Assembly (NCBI GenBank): GCA_009869945.1
Contig: WIXG01000129.1
Span: 62,001 to 126,000 of the forward strand
Length of the DNA stretch: 64,000 nt
Direction: 5' to 3'
From: Mesaphorura yosii
Lineage: Eukaryota; Arthropoda; Collembola; Poduromorpha; Tullbergiidae
In this document: in pieces, positions 11,230-22,580 of the stretch
How positions within the stretch are numbered: position 1 is the first letter of the stretch
How the letters are laid out: each line of letters opens with the position of its first letter
Translations under genes and position numbers: made by a program
Notes under the pieces: generated by a model
Told to the model about the DNA's origin: nothing
Database searches by the model: none
What the model saw: the letters and a program-made list of their open reading frames with translations, nothing else

Positions 11230-12944
11230 ATGATGGACCATCATGAACTACCGAAAGGGAGATTTCCTGACACCTTGAAGGATGAAGACATTCAAGATCG
11301 TTACATCCTTCGAGGTCCTCCGACCGGACAAGTGCTTGGAGTGCGTGCCCTAACCGTTTCCACTTACGTCGATGGCTTTTGAAAATCTTTCTGGTGCATT
11401 TTAAAAATCTTTATTAATGATGCAGTCATTCAATTCGTTTCAACTTGGACTTCTTTGGAAGATTCCAGTGGGTGAGAGAAGTGAGATGCTGAAGGCCACC
11501 GCCCCTGACCGATTCGTTGAAGAGAAGATTTTCTACGAGCAGAACTTTGAGAAACATCCAAAAGTGGGATTACCCATGTAAGATCTTATTCACAAATTAT
11601 CACTTTGCAATTTTGTATTTCACCTTCATAATTGCTTAAATATGGAATGATAGGAAGTTGGCCCTGTACAAAGTTTCCAATTCGTCCGACTTGCACATTC
11701 GAGCTGTTTACTGGGCAGAAGGAGACGACCCGGAAGAGGATGCCGGCAATGGCCTATATTTTCTTAGATCAAAGAAACAAGTTTTTGGTGTAGCCGTTGT
11801 CAATGAAAGTGGCAAGGCTTTGCTGGATGAAAAATTTGCACGAAGTAACCCACGCACACATTCTGCGCAGTAAGAATTTCTTTAATTCACCAAGCTTTCG
11901 TGTTTATAACAGGCTACATGTGTGTTGGAGAACGTTTTTGGGAGATTCCTTCACTAATATCTGCGAAGGAGTTAGGGATGTCTAATTTATTGACAACAGA
12001 TGGATCCCTTCTTCTTCGTATCACATTTGGGAATAGCGAAGACCGCACTCCTGAGCATTTTGGTTTCCAAGAAGCTTCCACAGCAGTTGACCAGACACTT
12101 TCAAGTGACATACCACCAGTTTCGGGTCAGATTCCTTCAGTCAAGGCAGTACAGAAAAAACTATCAAGCGCAAATGTAAAGGACGAGGACTCGAATCCGA
12201 TGGTTTCATCTGCAATTGACATTTCCACAGTTGGGCTGGATCCGATTCCATTTCATCTAACAACGTTTGCAAGAATTGGAAAGTTTACTGACGGTACTGT
12301 TCATGTGGTTGAACAGTCCAGTGGCCAAAGTGCAGAATTCCAGGTCCATCGCGTGGTTCTTGCGGGTAAGCGTGCGGAATGCGGAACAGAAACTGAAACG
12401 ACTTGGCCAATTCTTCCAATTTCTGATATTACGATGCTGATGCGTGTTCTCTGTTTAGCTCGAAGCCCCTACTTTGAAGCAGAATTTGGAGTCAACTCTA
12501 AAGTTACAATTGACAAGTACACGATTCTGTGTATGAAGACTGCCTTGGACTACATCTACTCGAACAAAATCAAAAGTAAGGATTTCAACCTTCTGACACA
12601 ACTAATTCAAGTTGCCGAAGAACTTGAAATCGGTGGTTTCAAAAGTAAATGTCTGAATGGATTGGTTGACTGCCCAATTGACATTCCGCAAGCAATGAGC
12701 ATATTCAAACTTGGAATCAAGCACAATTCAGTCGTACTTCGTGTACATGCTCACGATTTTCTGATTAAGTAAGGCACTGTTAACGATTAAGGCGTTCGTC
12801 AGATTTCTCAGAAGAATAATACCCGTTTAATGTGCTTTGGACTATAGACTGAAGGGGAAGATTGGAATCCATACGGAAGACTTCAAAACGTTCATGGAAG
12901 AGACAGACACCCAAATTCTCTTCGACTGGCTTCTACGCTCTTAA
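11230..12944 (+). CDS. BTB/POZ-domain protein with an unassigned N-terminal domain
   Basis: Six exons: 11230-11340, 11426-11577, 11654-11844, 11913-12365, 12459-12768 and 12848-12944; 437 aa. Residues about 270-385 form a BTB/POZ domain: FTDGTVHVVE, then the core FQVHRVVLAARSPYFEAEF and the ALDYIYSNKI helix, followed by a short BACK-like tail (LNGLVDCPIDIPQAMSIF). The N-terminal ~210 residues (LALYKVSNSSDLHIRAVYWAE, a strand-rich stretch) resemble the MATH half of MATH-BTB Cullin-3 adaptors in layout, but I cannot show a MATH signature. Such proteins usually recruit substrates to Cullin-3 ligases. The intron at 12366-12458 is 93 nt and has no stop in frame; I treat it as an intron because removing it restores the canonical VLAARSPYF. 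Start: first ATG with a consistent frame. Confidence 0.85.
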
Positions 12945-13640
12945 AAATCACTTGACCAAAATTTTAAATCTTAACTTAAAACATCAATGACAATGAACCG
13001 CCTGTAGTACTACTAAATGTTAGCGCATAACCTTATCACCGGAATGTGACATGTGGCGACTGACAATACATTTAAATGAAGTAATTAAATTATGAAGTGT
13101 GTGAAGTCCACAACATGTAATTTCGCTGTTTTGGCGTATGTTGTGCAAAAGATAAAAGTTACGGGTGCGGCTTTTCCCAAAGACCGTGAAAAGTCATTTG
13201 AAAGCACAATGACAATTTAATGGACTTGTTAGACGATGATGGTTATTTCACAAAATCTTTCATGAGCGTACAGGAGCAGTAATCGGTTCAGGATTGTTCA
13301 TGTTGGTACGCTTTTAATTATGTGTTACAAATGTGGTTGTGTTGTGTTTAAATTGAATCATTTTGGGCGGAACGCACATTTGATTTCAATGGCAGAATGG
13401 TACGCCTTACTTGAGCCCAATTAATTTTAACAAGTGCAATTAAAATGATAGGCGAACAATGCTGTCTTATAAGTGCTTGGGATTCATCGGCTTCCAATCA
13501 AGCATAAAAGGCATGAAGCATGAGGTACCGCACGATTATAGGCTCGCACAAGTAATTGCTGACACCGATGTATCAATCACTCGCAGTTTAGAGCCTATCC
13601 GGAACTATTCAGTAGGCGTTCGAGTACAATTCATCCGGCA
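12945..13640. other. Intergenic region
   Basis: No coding exon recognised. A TTCAGT initiator-like site near 13607 lies about 35 nt before the next start codon, but no TATA box is correctly spaced from it. Confidence 0.45.
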
Positions 13641-14092
13641 ATGCTGAACAAGGCTTTAATCGTAAGCGGTGTCGCCGTACTTCTCCTATTTACATTCTCA
13701 TTGGCCCTGGATTGTTCCGAAGTTGTTGTGAAGGAGCAGGAAGGTGTGCTGAATTGGTTAGGTACAGTTTCTTTCACGGTTCCAACCACCGTTAACGGAT
13801 GGCTAATGTCAATAACTTTCGACTTTCCATACACCGGACTTGGCGTAAGTATAGGATTTTGTCACTGAATGCTAATCAGCATCAACAGGAATCATTTCGT
13901 TTCAAGGTTTGGGATGTGTGGACAAATCAAACATCAGATAGGACGAGCCTATTTTGGAATCGAGAAGACAACGCTCAGTTGTCGCAGGGCCAACCATTCA
14001 GCTTCCGATTCCGGGTCAATTATGGACGAGACGTGCCGCAACCTCAAGTGATTTCACTGAAATTCCAATCAAATGAGCTGTGCCGATTGTAA
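13641..14092 (+). CDS. Small secreted CBM2-like (cellulose-binding-type) protein
   Basis: Two exons, 13641-13844 and 13889-14092, separated by a very short 44-nt GT-AG intron, encode 135 aa. A strong signal peptide (about 1-22) is followed at once by Cys25, and a second Cys133 lies three residues from the end. Terminal cysteines bridging a beta-sandwich are typical of CBM2 modules. Other CBM2-like features are NGW (Trp54), the VWDVW segment (Trp76, Trp79) and the final strand-rich FSFRFRVNYG. The length equals one CBM2 module with no catalytic domain attached, so it is a stand-alone binding protein, perhaps for cellulose or chitin. Assignment rests on pattern only. AATAAA at 14119-14124. Confidence 0.65.
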
Positions 14093-14832
14093 ATGTGATG
14101 CTAGGAAAAATTGCACGCAATAAACTAGTAAAGCCCGTCTTACTGAACTTGTTTTCATGCTGATTTTGTTCAAATCACTTCCATTGATAAGAGAAGCACA
14201 CTCACACCATATCAGTATTATACACTGTGCTTGGCTACTTGGCTTGATGGCTTCATCAAATTCCAACAAAGAACGCAGCGCAAAGACGGGAGTGAGAACT
14301 ACCATATGTCTGAACAGAAGTAGGCGGTTACACATAAAAATTCAAGTTCTGCGCAGTTGAATATGAGTGTTGGGCTGTTGCGTTATTGGTCAGAAACTCC
14401 ATGAAGTGAAAGTATGGGTTAAGTCATTTCATCATTTCGTTAAACGTTAGGCACACTTGTCGAGTAATTTGGTGAATTGGCGAATTTATAACCGTGCATT
14501 GGAGACGTTGGAACTGGACGGGGGTGAGTCATGCATATACTGATTAGAGCATTACAAGCGTATATCCACTATGGAAGTCATTGTATTATATCTCCCTCTG
14601 TAGATTGTAGTACGAGATCAAACTCTGGATCTAACTTCTTACTTTTAGAAAAGCAAGAGTACAAACAGAAGTTACTTCCAACTTCCAACCCCAACAGTTA
14701 AGTTGAGAGCTGAATACTTTGTGAATTGGATTCAAAACCAGTGTAAGATTAGACATCAATTCATCGCTCTAATTTCAAGTCTGTCAAGAATTCATGTGTG
14801 CATTTATTATGATTATAGCAAATTGATAAGAC
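14093..14832. other. Intergenic region
   Basis: Holds the 3' UTR of the CBM2-like gene. No coding exon, repeat or strong promoter element recognised. Confidence 0.45.
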
Positions 14833-15345
14833 ATGTCATCTCGTGATAATCGTGACCAGCCAAGCCGAGGCAACTCCAACGGACCTAATGGATGGGTTGT
14901 TGGACTTGGCGCCGTCGCTCTTGGAGCAGTAGCTGCTGTTGGCGGCTACCTGCTCGGAAAATCAAAAGCTGAGGAGGAAGCTGAATTTGAGGAGTTAAGA
15001 CGCAACCATGAGAGGGGATTTCTTCCTTCGTCTACACCTAAAAGCTCACCTAAACGAGACACTGGACTGGCGACTGCAAATACAAGTTCAGTGGCAACAC
15101 CAGGAGCTGTAGCAAGCGAGACTGGAACTACTAGAACAGCCAAAGACCAAGACGGGGCACAAGAATGCGCCATTTGTCTGCGGTCATTCCAGGAATTGAA
15201 CAAGTTGGAGGAAGAGATTCATACAACCCCGTGCGGCCATGTTTTCTGCTACACTTGCATTTCTCAAAGTCTTCCGGCACGCTCGAAATGCCCAATATGT
15301 AACTCCCGTGTTAAGCCTGGGCAGACAATGAGACTATTTCTTTAA
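14833..15345 (+). CDS. Membrane-anchored RING-finger E3 ubiquitin ligase candidate
   Basis: Single exon, 170 aa, the only clearly intronless gene in the window. Residues 21-41 are a glycine/alanine-rich hydrophobic segment (VVGLGAVALGAVAAVGGYLL) likely to span a membrane. A charged helix (KAEEEAEFEELRR) and a Ser/Thr-rich linker follow. The C-terminus is a C3HC4 RING: C112-AI-C115, C134-G-H136, C139-YT-C142, C153-PI-C156, with all eight zinc ligands present. The RING ends 14 residues before the stop. It probably acts as a tail-proximal E3 ligase on an organelle or plasma membrane. No orthologous family is obvious. Lack of introns could mean an old retrocopy, although no poly(A) tract is visible. 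AATAAA occurs near 15608. Confidence 0.85.
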   Translation: MSSRDNRDQPSRGNSNGPNGWVVGLGAVALGAVAAVGGYLLGKSKAEEEAEFEELRRNHERGFLPSSTPKSSPKRDTGLATANTSSVATPGAVASETGTTRTAKDQDGAQECAICLRSFQELNKLEEEIHTTPCGHVFCYTCISQSLPARSKCPICNSRVKPGQTMRLFL

Positions 15346-16116
15346 TTTCTCATTCTTAATCCTTTGACTTGAACTCAAGCTTCCTGATACGAGCCACGCA
15401 CGCTGCTTTCGCGATTATAAGCAAATAGAATTGTAGATAGAAAAAACCTTTTATCTCACTTATCACGAAGTCACTAGTCACATCGTTGAATCAATAAGGT
15501 TAATTGATAAAGCCATTTTGGTTATAGTTTATTCAGCCATCTTTGCATTAGCCGGCTGTGATTATAGGATTATGTTTGCTGAATGCTGAGTTGGTGCATC
15601 TGTGAATCAATAAATCGTGATATTTTATTTACAGGAATGCTGCGAGAAGTTAATTAGTACAAATTCCATTAAAAATTGAAATCTACAGATTGTCCACAGA
15701 TAATTCTGTGCTTGTCAATAAATCCATTCACTCTTTTGTATTGCAACGAACATGCACACAGAGCGGTAAGTGAGAAAACTTTGAATTGTAATTGCAACAG
15801 CAAGAAAGACGAAATCGGACGTGCCTGGATAGTGCGAATTAATTGCTGGGATTATTACGGTGTAGTAGATTTTTGCGTCACACATTCGAGCATTATTAGT
15901 AACACCCGGTAAGTTAACTAGTGTATCGTTTTTGTCAAACACCCATGCAAACCCCGTACAACTCATTCGGACACACCGGTTTGAGGTTCTATGAGTCTGT
16001 GGATCTGTGGATCTGTGCATATTGTTGCATAATTGCATGAGTTAATGACTTCTGTAACTGTAAGCTTTCAGACCCTATTCACTGCTGACTGCAGCGCCAC
16101 AGTGACAACTCGAATT
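15346..16116. other. Intergenic region between RING gene and INTS4
   Basis: Holds the 3' UTR of the RING gene and the 5' flank of INTS4. No coding exon recognised. Confidence 0.45.
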
Positions 16117-19100
16117 ATGGCTGCGTTGCTAAAGAAAAGAGCCTTGGCGGAGTATTCTCAATCCCAAAGTGGCGGTGCATCATCATCTGGTATGTCCACC
16201 GGGTCTAGCACAATTACCCTTGACGAAACGCCCAAACCACCCAAAATTAGACGGCTGCAAATTATTAAGAAACCTAAAAGCTACAAATCTCAGGAGGCCG
16301 TTGTTCAGCGTAGTACACTAGAAAATGAACTTGAATCATTGGACTCAACCCGACCCTCAACTGAAAACTTTCGAGCTCTAAGCCGCATTGCTCTCTGCCT
16401 TCCATCAACCGTAGGTTCCGTACTTCCGTTAGATTAATATAAGCTAAATGAAAGAATTAGTAAATGTGTTTCATTTGCATTCTCTCTTAGACTGAAAATG
16501 GACTGTCTCTACGAAAGAAGCTGATCACGTTATTCAGTTCAACGAAAGATGCTGCTCTGAGAGCTAAATGTTTAACAATTTTGCAACTATTGAGTCTAAA
16601 TGAAAGCGAGACTTTGGTATGTCATTAAACTGATTAGTCATTATGGGAGAATGAGTTCAAAATTATGGTTTTTATGTTCTCAATTTCACTAGGGATTGAT
16701 TGACAACATAACGGAATTATTATCAAACGAGACGTCGCGGTTGGTTTTGATCAGCGGAATCAGTATTATCAAAAATTTAGCGACACGTTTCTCTAATCCG
16801 ACCATGAATGCTAGGCTGGTTCTATTGGCTAAGAAGGTGCCTACCTTCTTTTCATTTTCCTTTCTTATTGCCATTTCATATCGGTTAGTGAAATATATAA
16901 TTGAAGCTTAAAATATGCTGGGCTATTATTTCAGTTCATCAAGAACACGGATCCAAAAATAAAATGCAAGTGTTTGGAGATTTTGGGCGCTTTTGCACTG
17001 ATTGATGAAGCGAAGACCAATATCTCCGAAACAATGCAATTCGTTCACTCGTACTCTCACAGTAGTGATCCAAGAGTACGAAGCACAACATTAAAGATAA
17101 TGGTACTTTAATCAGTAAATTATTATCGATTAAGGATTAGTATTAATACGAATGTGTTTCTGGTTGACAGGTTGAGCTCCATGAAAAGGGAGCGCCTCTT
17201 GATGTGTCAATGTATCCTGAAGTCGTGAGGTATCTTGATGATGACTATGAAATTGTGAAGTTAGCTGCAATTCGACTTCTTTGGGTGCTGAGTCAGACAT
17301 ATGCTGAGCAGTAAGTTCGGAATAGATTATAATGACGCAATTTGTGAACAGTTTTAAAATTGTAAATGTCTGCCTTAGAATGACACCAACCAGATTTGGA
17401 GAAGAAAATATACGACTTGTTGATGACGCCTTCGCAAAAATTTGCACGGCCATTAATGATCCTTGTGTCCAGGTAAGCAAGGACTACACTCTTAAAGGAT
17501 ATTCCAACTCTAACTGTTGCACGTTTACATTAATTTAGGTGAGGGTTTTAGCCGCTGAACTTCTCGGGAAGATGCCACAAGTCGGGCAAGCATTTCTGGA
17601 CCAAACTTTGGACAAGAAGTTGATGTCTGACATGAGGGTAATTATGTCTATTGATATGTGCAGTCACCGTTATAAACAACTAAAATTAATGCGTGCAGAG
17701 GAAAGTATCAGCACACGAGAGGCAGTGGGAGAAGGTTAAGAAAGGTGAATGGAGTTCGGGAAAGAAATGGGCCGATGACGCCCCAAAGGAAGTGTTGGAT
17801 GCGGACTCTATTTCGTTAATCAGCAGTGGTGCCGCTGGTGCGTTTGTTCATGGCTTGGAAGATGAATACATGGGTAAGAAAGTTAAAATGCATGCACGCA
17901 TTTTGCAAGAGATATTGATCTGTTTAGTGTTTAATTCATAAATAGAGGTCAGAGCTGCTGCGATTGACTCCTTATGTACGCTGGCACTAAAGAGCCCAGA
18001 ATTTGCAAACTTGGCATTGGACTTCCTTGTCGACATGTTTAATGATGAAATAGAAGAAGTGCGAATCAAAGCAATAAACAGCCTCACCAAAATGAGTCAA
18101 CATATTGAGTTATGGTCAGATCAATTGGAAATTATACTTTCCGCTTTGGAGGTAAGGAGCCTAAAAGCTGACTTGCATTTGGTCTGAGGTCTTTTTATAT
18201 TGGTTTTGTGTATCTGTCCCACTCTAGGATTCTTCAATCGACATCAGAGAAGGATTGCACAAACTTTTGGCGGTTTGCAAATTAATGACGAAAGATTGCA
18301 TTAATTTGTGTGTAACTTATTTACTGGAGAACTTGAAAAAGTACCCACAAGACAAAAAGTCGATATGGAAATGCTTGGAGGGAGTTGGCAGAAATCATCC
18401 TTGGACTATGTTGCCCATAATTCCACAGCTTCTGGCTCAGCACCCTTTCTTCGATACGCCAGAGCCGGATCCGGAGGACGCAGCCTATGTGTCTGTTTTA
18501 ATCCTTGTGCTCAATGGCGCCAAAGGATGCCTGACAATGAAATCGCTGTTTGACGACCGGGTCACGAAGCATTATCATTATCTTCGGGATACGATTCCTC
18601 ATCTTGTGCCTGATTTAAGCGATATCTTCACTGAGACCGTGAATGGTGCGAGTGTCTCCACAATTTCAGTCGGTTCAAACGAATTGAAGAACTCAGTTGC
18701 AGAGAACGGGAAAACTTTCTTGAAACAATTAATTGATAAATTAAAGAACTCTTCTAATCTTCCACCAGAAATGCAGTACAATTTGGGAAAGCTTATCTTG
18801 ACCGACTTGAAGGTGAGGAACATGCTCGTTATGTGGGATGTGTTAATCAAGGGCCACAAATTCGAACTTCAATTTTGATTACTCCTTAGCGGCTCGCGGA
18901 AGTGGATAAAGATGTTTCTGCAATAGCGAAATTCACGGCTCTCTACATTCGCGCGAAGCTGATCCATGCAAATTGCTTAAGTAGCATTGCTTGGACCCAG
19001 TTGTTAGCAACGTCGTCAACAATTCAGAGCACGCAGAATCAAACGCTGAAGCACCAAATCGAGTCGTTTCTTCAGTTGTGCTTAAAGATGCAGTACAAAT

Positions 19101-19980
19101 TCAACGGTCTAACTAAAGAAGAGTACTCAAGCATTATCCAACTGAAGTTGCGTGCACTTGCACTTCAACTGGTTTACATCGTCCGTGGAAGCAACGCGTC
19201 TGCCCTCGCAGCTTGCCAAAATCTGTTGGAACAGGCCGAAACTGTTCAAAAATACTTGGAAGAAAACGGATGCAAGGCGAATGATTTCACACAAGCCCTG
19301 TTTGAACTTTTCGACTCACTTGACGATCCGAAGCCTGGAACTGTTGTCAAACTACTTTTGCCCTTGTTTGAGAAATTCACCATTCCGTACATCTCCTTCT
19401 CAAGCTCTGTAAGTTCTGAAAATTATATTTGTACTAAGTAGGAACGAACATGTTCATGGCAGTAACGATTTTGGTATTAGGTGAAGATGACTTCTGCAAC
19501 CATAATTGAACCGACTGGTGAATCAGATAACCCGATGAAGTTTACGGCTGGCCTTCTTTTGGGGATCGATTTGGATTGCGAAATACAGAATTTGGTGGAT
19601 ACGGCCAACGTCCGGGTGCGAGTGAAATACCCAGACCAGCAGGTGCACTTGATTTGCCCTCGGCTTTCCAATTTTAGAAGCGTCACTCCAGACGAAACTC
19701 GACTGTTGACGCCAATTAATGTATCGCATCAGGTAAGCCTCACACTGCACTTGCTTGCTCCCTTGATGAATAACTAAGCTCACTAGTCAAACTGGAATAT
19801 ATTTTGCAGGCATGGACGGAAGCTTGTCCGGTGAGCTTGACAATCGTGCTGGATCTATCGGGACCCGAGACGAACTACAACCATAAGCTTGTTGGGAAGA
19901 ATGACCCGACGTATACTATTCAACTAAGCCAAGAGAAGCAGGTCCTCATTTTGCCCAAACCAGCTCGGCGTGGTATTTAA
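16117..19980 (+). CDS. INTS4: Integrator complex subunit 4
   Basis: Thirteen exons: 16117-16410, 16491-16616, 16693-16836, 16935-17102, 17171-17310, 17379-17472, 17539-17637, 17699-17873, 17946-18151, 18228-18812, 18890-19408, 19481-19732, 19810-19980; 990 aa (human about 963). INTS4 is the HEAT-repeat scaffold that holds INTS9/INTS11 in the nuclear Integrator complex, which cleaves snRNA and promoter-proximal Pol II transcripts. Stretches that match the family closely include MAALLKKR at the start, NIRLVDDAFAKIC, FLDQTLDKKLMSDMR, GAFVHGLEDE, DFLVDMFNDEIEEVR, HPFFDTPEPDPEDAAY, ATIIEPTGESDNPMKFT and the ending LPKPARR. The first ~95 residues are Ser-rich and divergent. AATAAA at 20266-20271. 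It is transcribed toward the zinc-finger gene. Confidence 0.97.
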
Positions 19981-20836
19981 CAAGTGCCTTTGTAGCGTGT
20001 GTGGCACTGTAAATGTAATTGCTTTCCACTATGCTTTTATTGTATTTTTATGGGTTTATCACTCAAATTTAGGTACATTATGGTATTGATTGTCCAATTA
20101 TGCATAGAATTTGTTAATGTTCACTAACATTCTATTACTTATTTGCATATAATTTAAAGAGCAACCAATTGTTAACAGTCGAACGAGAGAATACTTACAT
20201 AACATACATCTTGAACCAGTTTGCTGGAACTTGTTTATAGTAGCGTAAGTTAAGGACATTATGGAAATAAAAATTGAAAACTCTTTCTTAACATGAGCCA
20301 CCCTAAATTCCAGACATGCAAAACAAGGACGAAAGCCAACCTTACTGTGAAGCTACAGACTACCACAAGACAACTCACAATTCACAAAGACAAAAGTCCG
20401 TCCAAAAGAATATATCCTTAAAAATATCAGCTATATTCATTTATCAAAACTACTATTACACAATTTGATTAAATCAATTTAGCACAGTTACAAGAATTGC
20501 AATTGCATTGCTTGGCACTTGAAATATTTACAGAAGGCAGAGCTAAATAGCTGATTACTTATACCACAATCGCTTGCGCTTGGTTCTAATCCATTATCTT
20601 AATAGAACTCTTCAGATCTATCCCAAGTTTAACGGATTTAACTGTAATTATGTGAGATACAAACATGGCCCAAGGACTAAAAATGAAACGACAAATGAAG
20701 TCACATGTAAGAAAAGTTTTAATTCGTAATTCTACAAACCGACTACGCGTATTTCACCTTATCTAACACGTTTTCTCGTTACCCAGTATGAGATTCCCCT
20801 TCAGCTAATATTGTACGCACAACAAAGTCAAGAGAC
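19981..20836. other. Convergent 3' regions of INTS4 and the zinc-finger gene
   Basis: No coding exon. INTS4 has AATAAA at 20266-20271 on the plus strand, while the minus-strand gene's nearest AATAAA is at 20041-20036. If both are used, the two 3' UTRs overlap by about 230 nt. Confidence 0.5.
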
Positions 20837-22435
20837 CTACGAGGTGGCTCGCTTCCCTTTCCCCGGGTGTCCATTGGCCTTGGCTGCGTGAGTCTGGTGA
20901 TGCTTAGCCAAGTGTGCCTTCTGCCGAAAGTGTTTCCCGCAAAAACAGCCGAATGGTTTTTCGCCGGTATGAGTTCGCACATGCACGTTAACCGAGTACT
21001 TGTCCTTGAACCCCTTGTTGCAAATGTTGCAGTAATGAAGGGAACGCTCCTTCCTACTCGTTCCATTGTTGTTAGTGCTGTTGGACGGCGACCTCGAGTT
21101 CTCTGAGTTCTGACTAATTGAATTCTCGTTATTGTTGGCCTCACTGTTCGGATTTGGCTGCTCTTGCTTGATCTCCGAATTTACGACTCCATGTTTTGTC
21201 CTTCGTCTTTTTGGCGCTTTTGCTTGCGTGTTTGTGGCGTAGGTCCATTTCGTGCTCAACGTTGTCGAGTTGATCTTCCTCTCCGAAATCTCCATCTTCT
21301 TTGTATTTTTATCAATTCTCGTCATTATAAGTTCCTCGACGTTTGGAATATTTGATTCATCAATTATGATTGTTTCAATTTGGGACTGAAACATTGGGTC
21401 CACCATCTTGAACTCAAACTGTGGTCGAATATTGATTTGGTTCTCCAACAGGGTGGAAGGTGTGGGCGAAGTCGTTGAAGTTGACGAGGGCGACTGGGTG
21501 GAAGTTGAGTCAGAGTTAACCGACAGTGGTGGGTAGTCCAACACCTTTCTAAGCTCAGTCATCGTGCTGTTGCTACTGTTTGTCTTTCCGCTCGTAATGT
21601 TGAGATTGATGTTCCCGGACTGAATGATGGCCCCCGCCTCCGGTTTTCCAGTTTGAAGAGCGCTTCGCAGCAATGATTCGTCACAATAAATAAATGGCGA
21701 ATTTGGGGAGTTTTGCTTCTGCCAAATGATTTCGTGATCTCCGCCGTTGAGAATGATTGTTTCGGAAGGCGAGCTCAAGTACGACTTGCTTGTGCTGTCA
21801 TTGTGGAAAGTGGTTGTAATTTGATCGGATGACACCATGTTTGGGTTTGAGGTTATGCTGGACGCGGCATTTCCGTTCAAATTCGTTGTGTTTGCCAAAG
21901 TAGTCGTGAAGAATTGGGGTTTGGTGTCCAAGTTCATGGACGAAATGTCGGCACTGTCATACGACACGAAGAGTGGGTCGAGTAAGTTCGTCAGCGTTGT
22001 CACTTCTGTTTCTGGACTGCTCAGCCACTGTGTGTGAGCGCTGTCGGACCCAGAGTCAGTCAAATTCCCGTTGCTCAAATTGCTCCATTGGAATGAGCCC
22101 ATGAGTTCGAATGTGGAGTTAATACTTGGTAGGCCGACGTGCTCTGTTTCGTCACCGTGCGAATTCGCCGACGGTGACGAGTTGGTGGTGCTTCCCGTGC
22201 TGCCTCCATTCATGATCACATTTCCACCATTTGTCTCGAAAAGCATCTCATCCAAGAACGACTTCATGCTTGTTATTCCGTTTCCTGCGCCCAAATTGTT
22301 ATTAGTGTCTGTGACTGAGTTGACGTAATCAACCGAGTCGATGAACGCGACAGGAGTGAGCCCAATTGTTCCGGGTTCTAATTTTGGACTTATAAAGTCA
22401 TAAAAGTCTGTTCGCAGATCGTCGCTGAGATCCAT
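20837..22435 (-). CDS. C2H2 zinc-finger transcription factor
   Basis: A single coding exon of 532 aa. I place the start at the ATG at 22435 (MDLSDDLRTDF) because an in-frame TAA lies further upstream and no earlier ATG exists in that frame. The long N-terminus is rich in Ser, Thr and Asn with acidic patches, as in activation domains. A basic cluster APKRRRTKHG could be a nuclear signal. Only two zinc fingers are present, at the extreme C-terminus: a regular one, CNICNKGF...HVRTH (C469-H489), joined by TGEKPFG to CFCGKHFRQKAHLAKHHQTH (C497-H516). The second has one residue instead of two between its cysteines. A basic glycine-rich tail follows. I cannot name the family. A splice acceptor at 22581-22582 (TCGTTGCAG) suggests a 5' UTR intron with the first exon further upstream. 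Confidence 0.85.
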   Translation of the reverse strand: MDLSDDLRTDFYDFISPKLEPGTIGLTPVAFIDSVDYVNSVTDTNNNLGAGNGITSMKSFLDEMLFETNGGNVIMNGGSTGSTTNSSPSANSHGDETEHVGLPSINSTFELMGSFQWSNLSNGNLTDSGSDSAHTQWLSSPETEVTTLTNLLDPLFVSYDSADISSMNLDTKPQFFTTTLANTTNLNGNAASSITSNPNMVSSDQITTTFHNDSTSKSYLSSPSETIILNGGDHEIIWQKQNSPNSPFIYCDESLLRSALQTGKPEAGAIIQSGNINLNITSGKTNSSNSTMTELRKVLDYPPLSVNSDSTSTQSPSSTSTTSPTPSTLLENQINIRPQFEFKMVDPMFQSQIETIIIDESNIPNVEELIMTRIDKNTKKMEISERKINSTTLSTKWTYATNTQAKAPKRRRTKHGVVNSEIKQEQPNPNSEANNNENSISQNSENSRSPSNSTNNNGTSRKERSLHYCNICNKGFKDKYSVNVHVRTHTGEKPFGCFCGKHFRQKAHLAKHHQTHAAKANGHPGKGKRATS

Positions 22436-22580
22436 TTCTGAAAGTCCTTGTGAGGAGTTCCTTTTGTTGAGATTCTTGCGAATCGAACGATTGCAGGTGG
22501 CGATTCCAATCAATGGTTCATCAATACTCCGTCTTTGTTTCTTCGATGAATGGTTTTACAGTGCAATGATGCAAAACAAC
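22436..22580 (-). other. Probable 5' UTR part of the zinc-finger gene's coding exon
   Basis: On the minus strand a polypyrimidine/AG acceptor ends at 22581. Between it and the ATG the coding frame contains a TAA and no ATG, so this stretch reads as leader rather than coding sequence. Confidence 0.5.

Noticed and set aside
12366-12458. Treating 11913-12768 as one uninterrupted exon
   Set aside because: Removing the 93-nt segment restores a canonical BTB core; keeping it inserts 31 residues with no BTB counterpart. Reported as an intron with possible retention.
14833-15345. RING gene as a recent retrocopy because it has no intron
   Set aside because: No poly(A) tract or direct repeats seen at its ends and the frame is intact; absence of introns alone is not enough.
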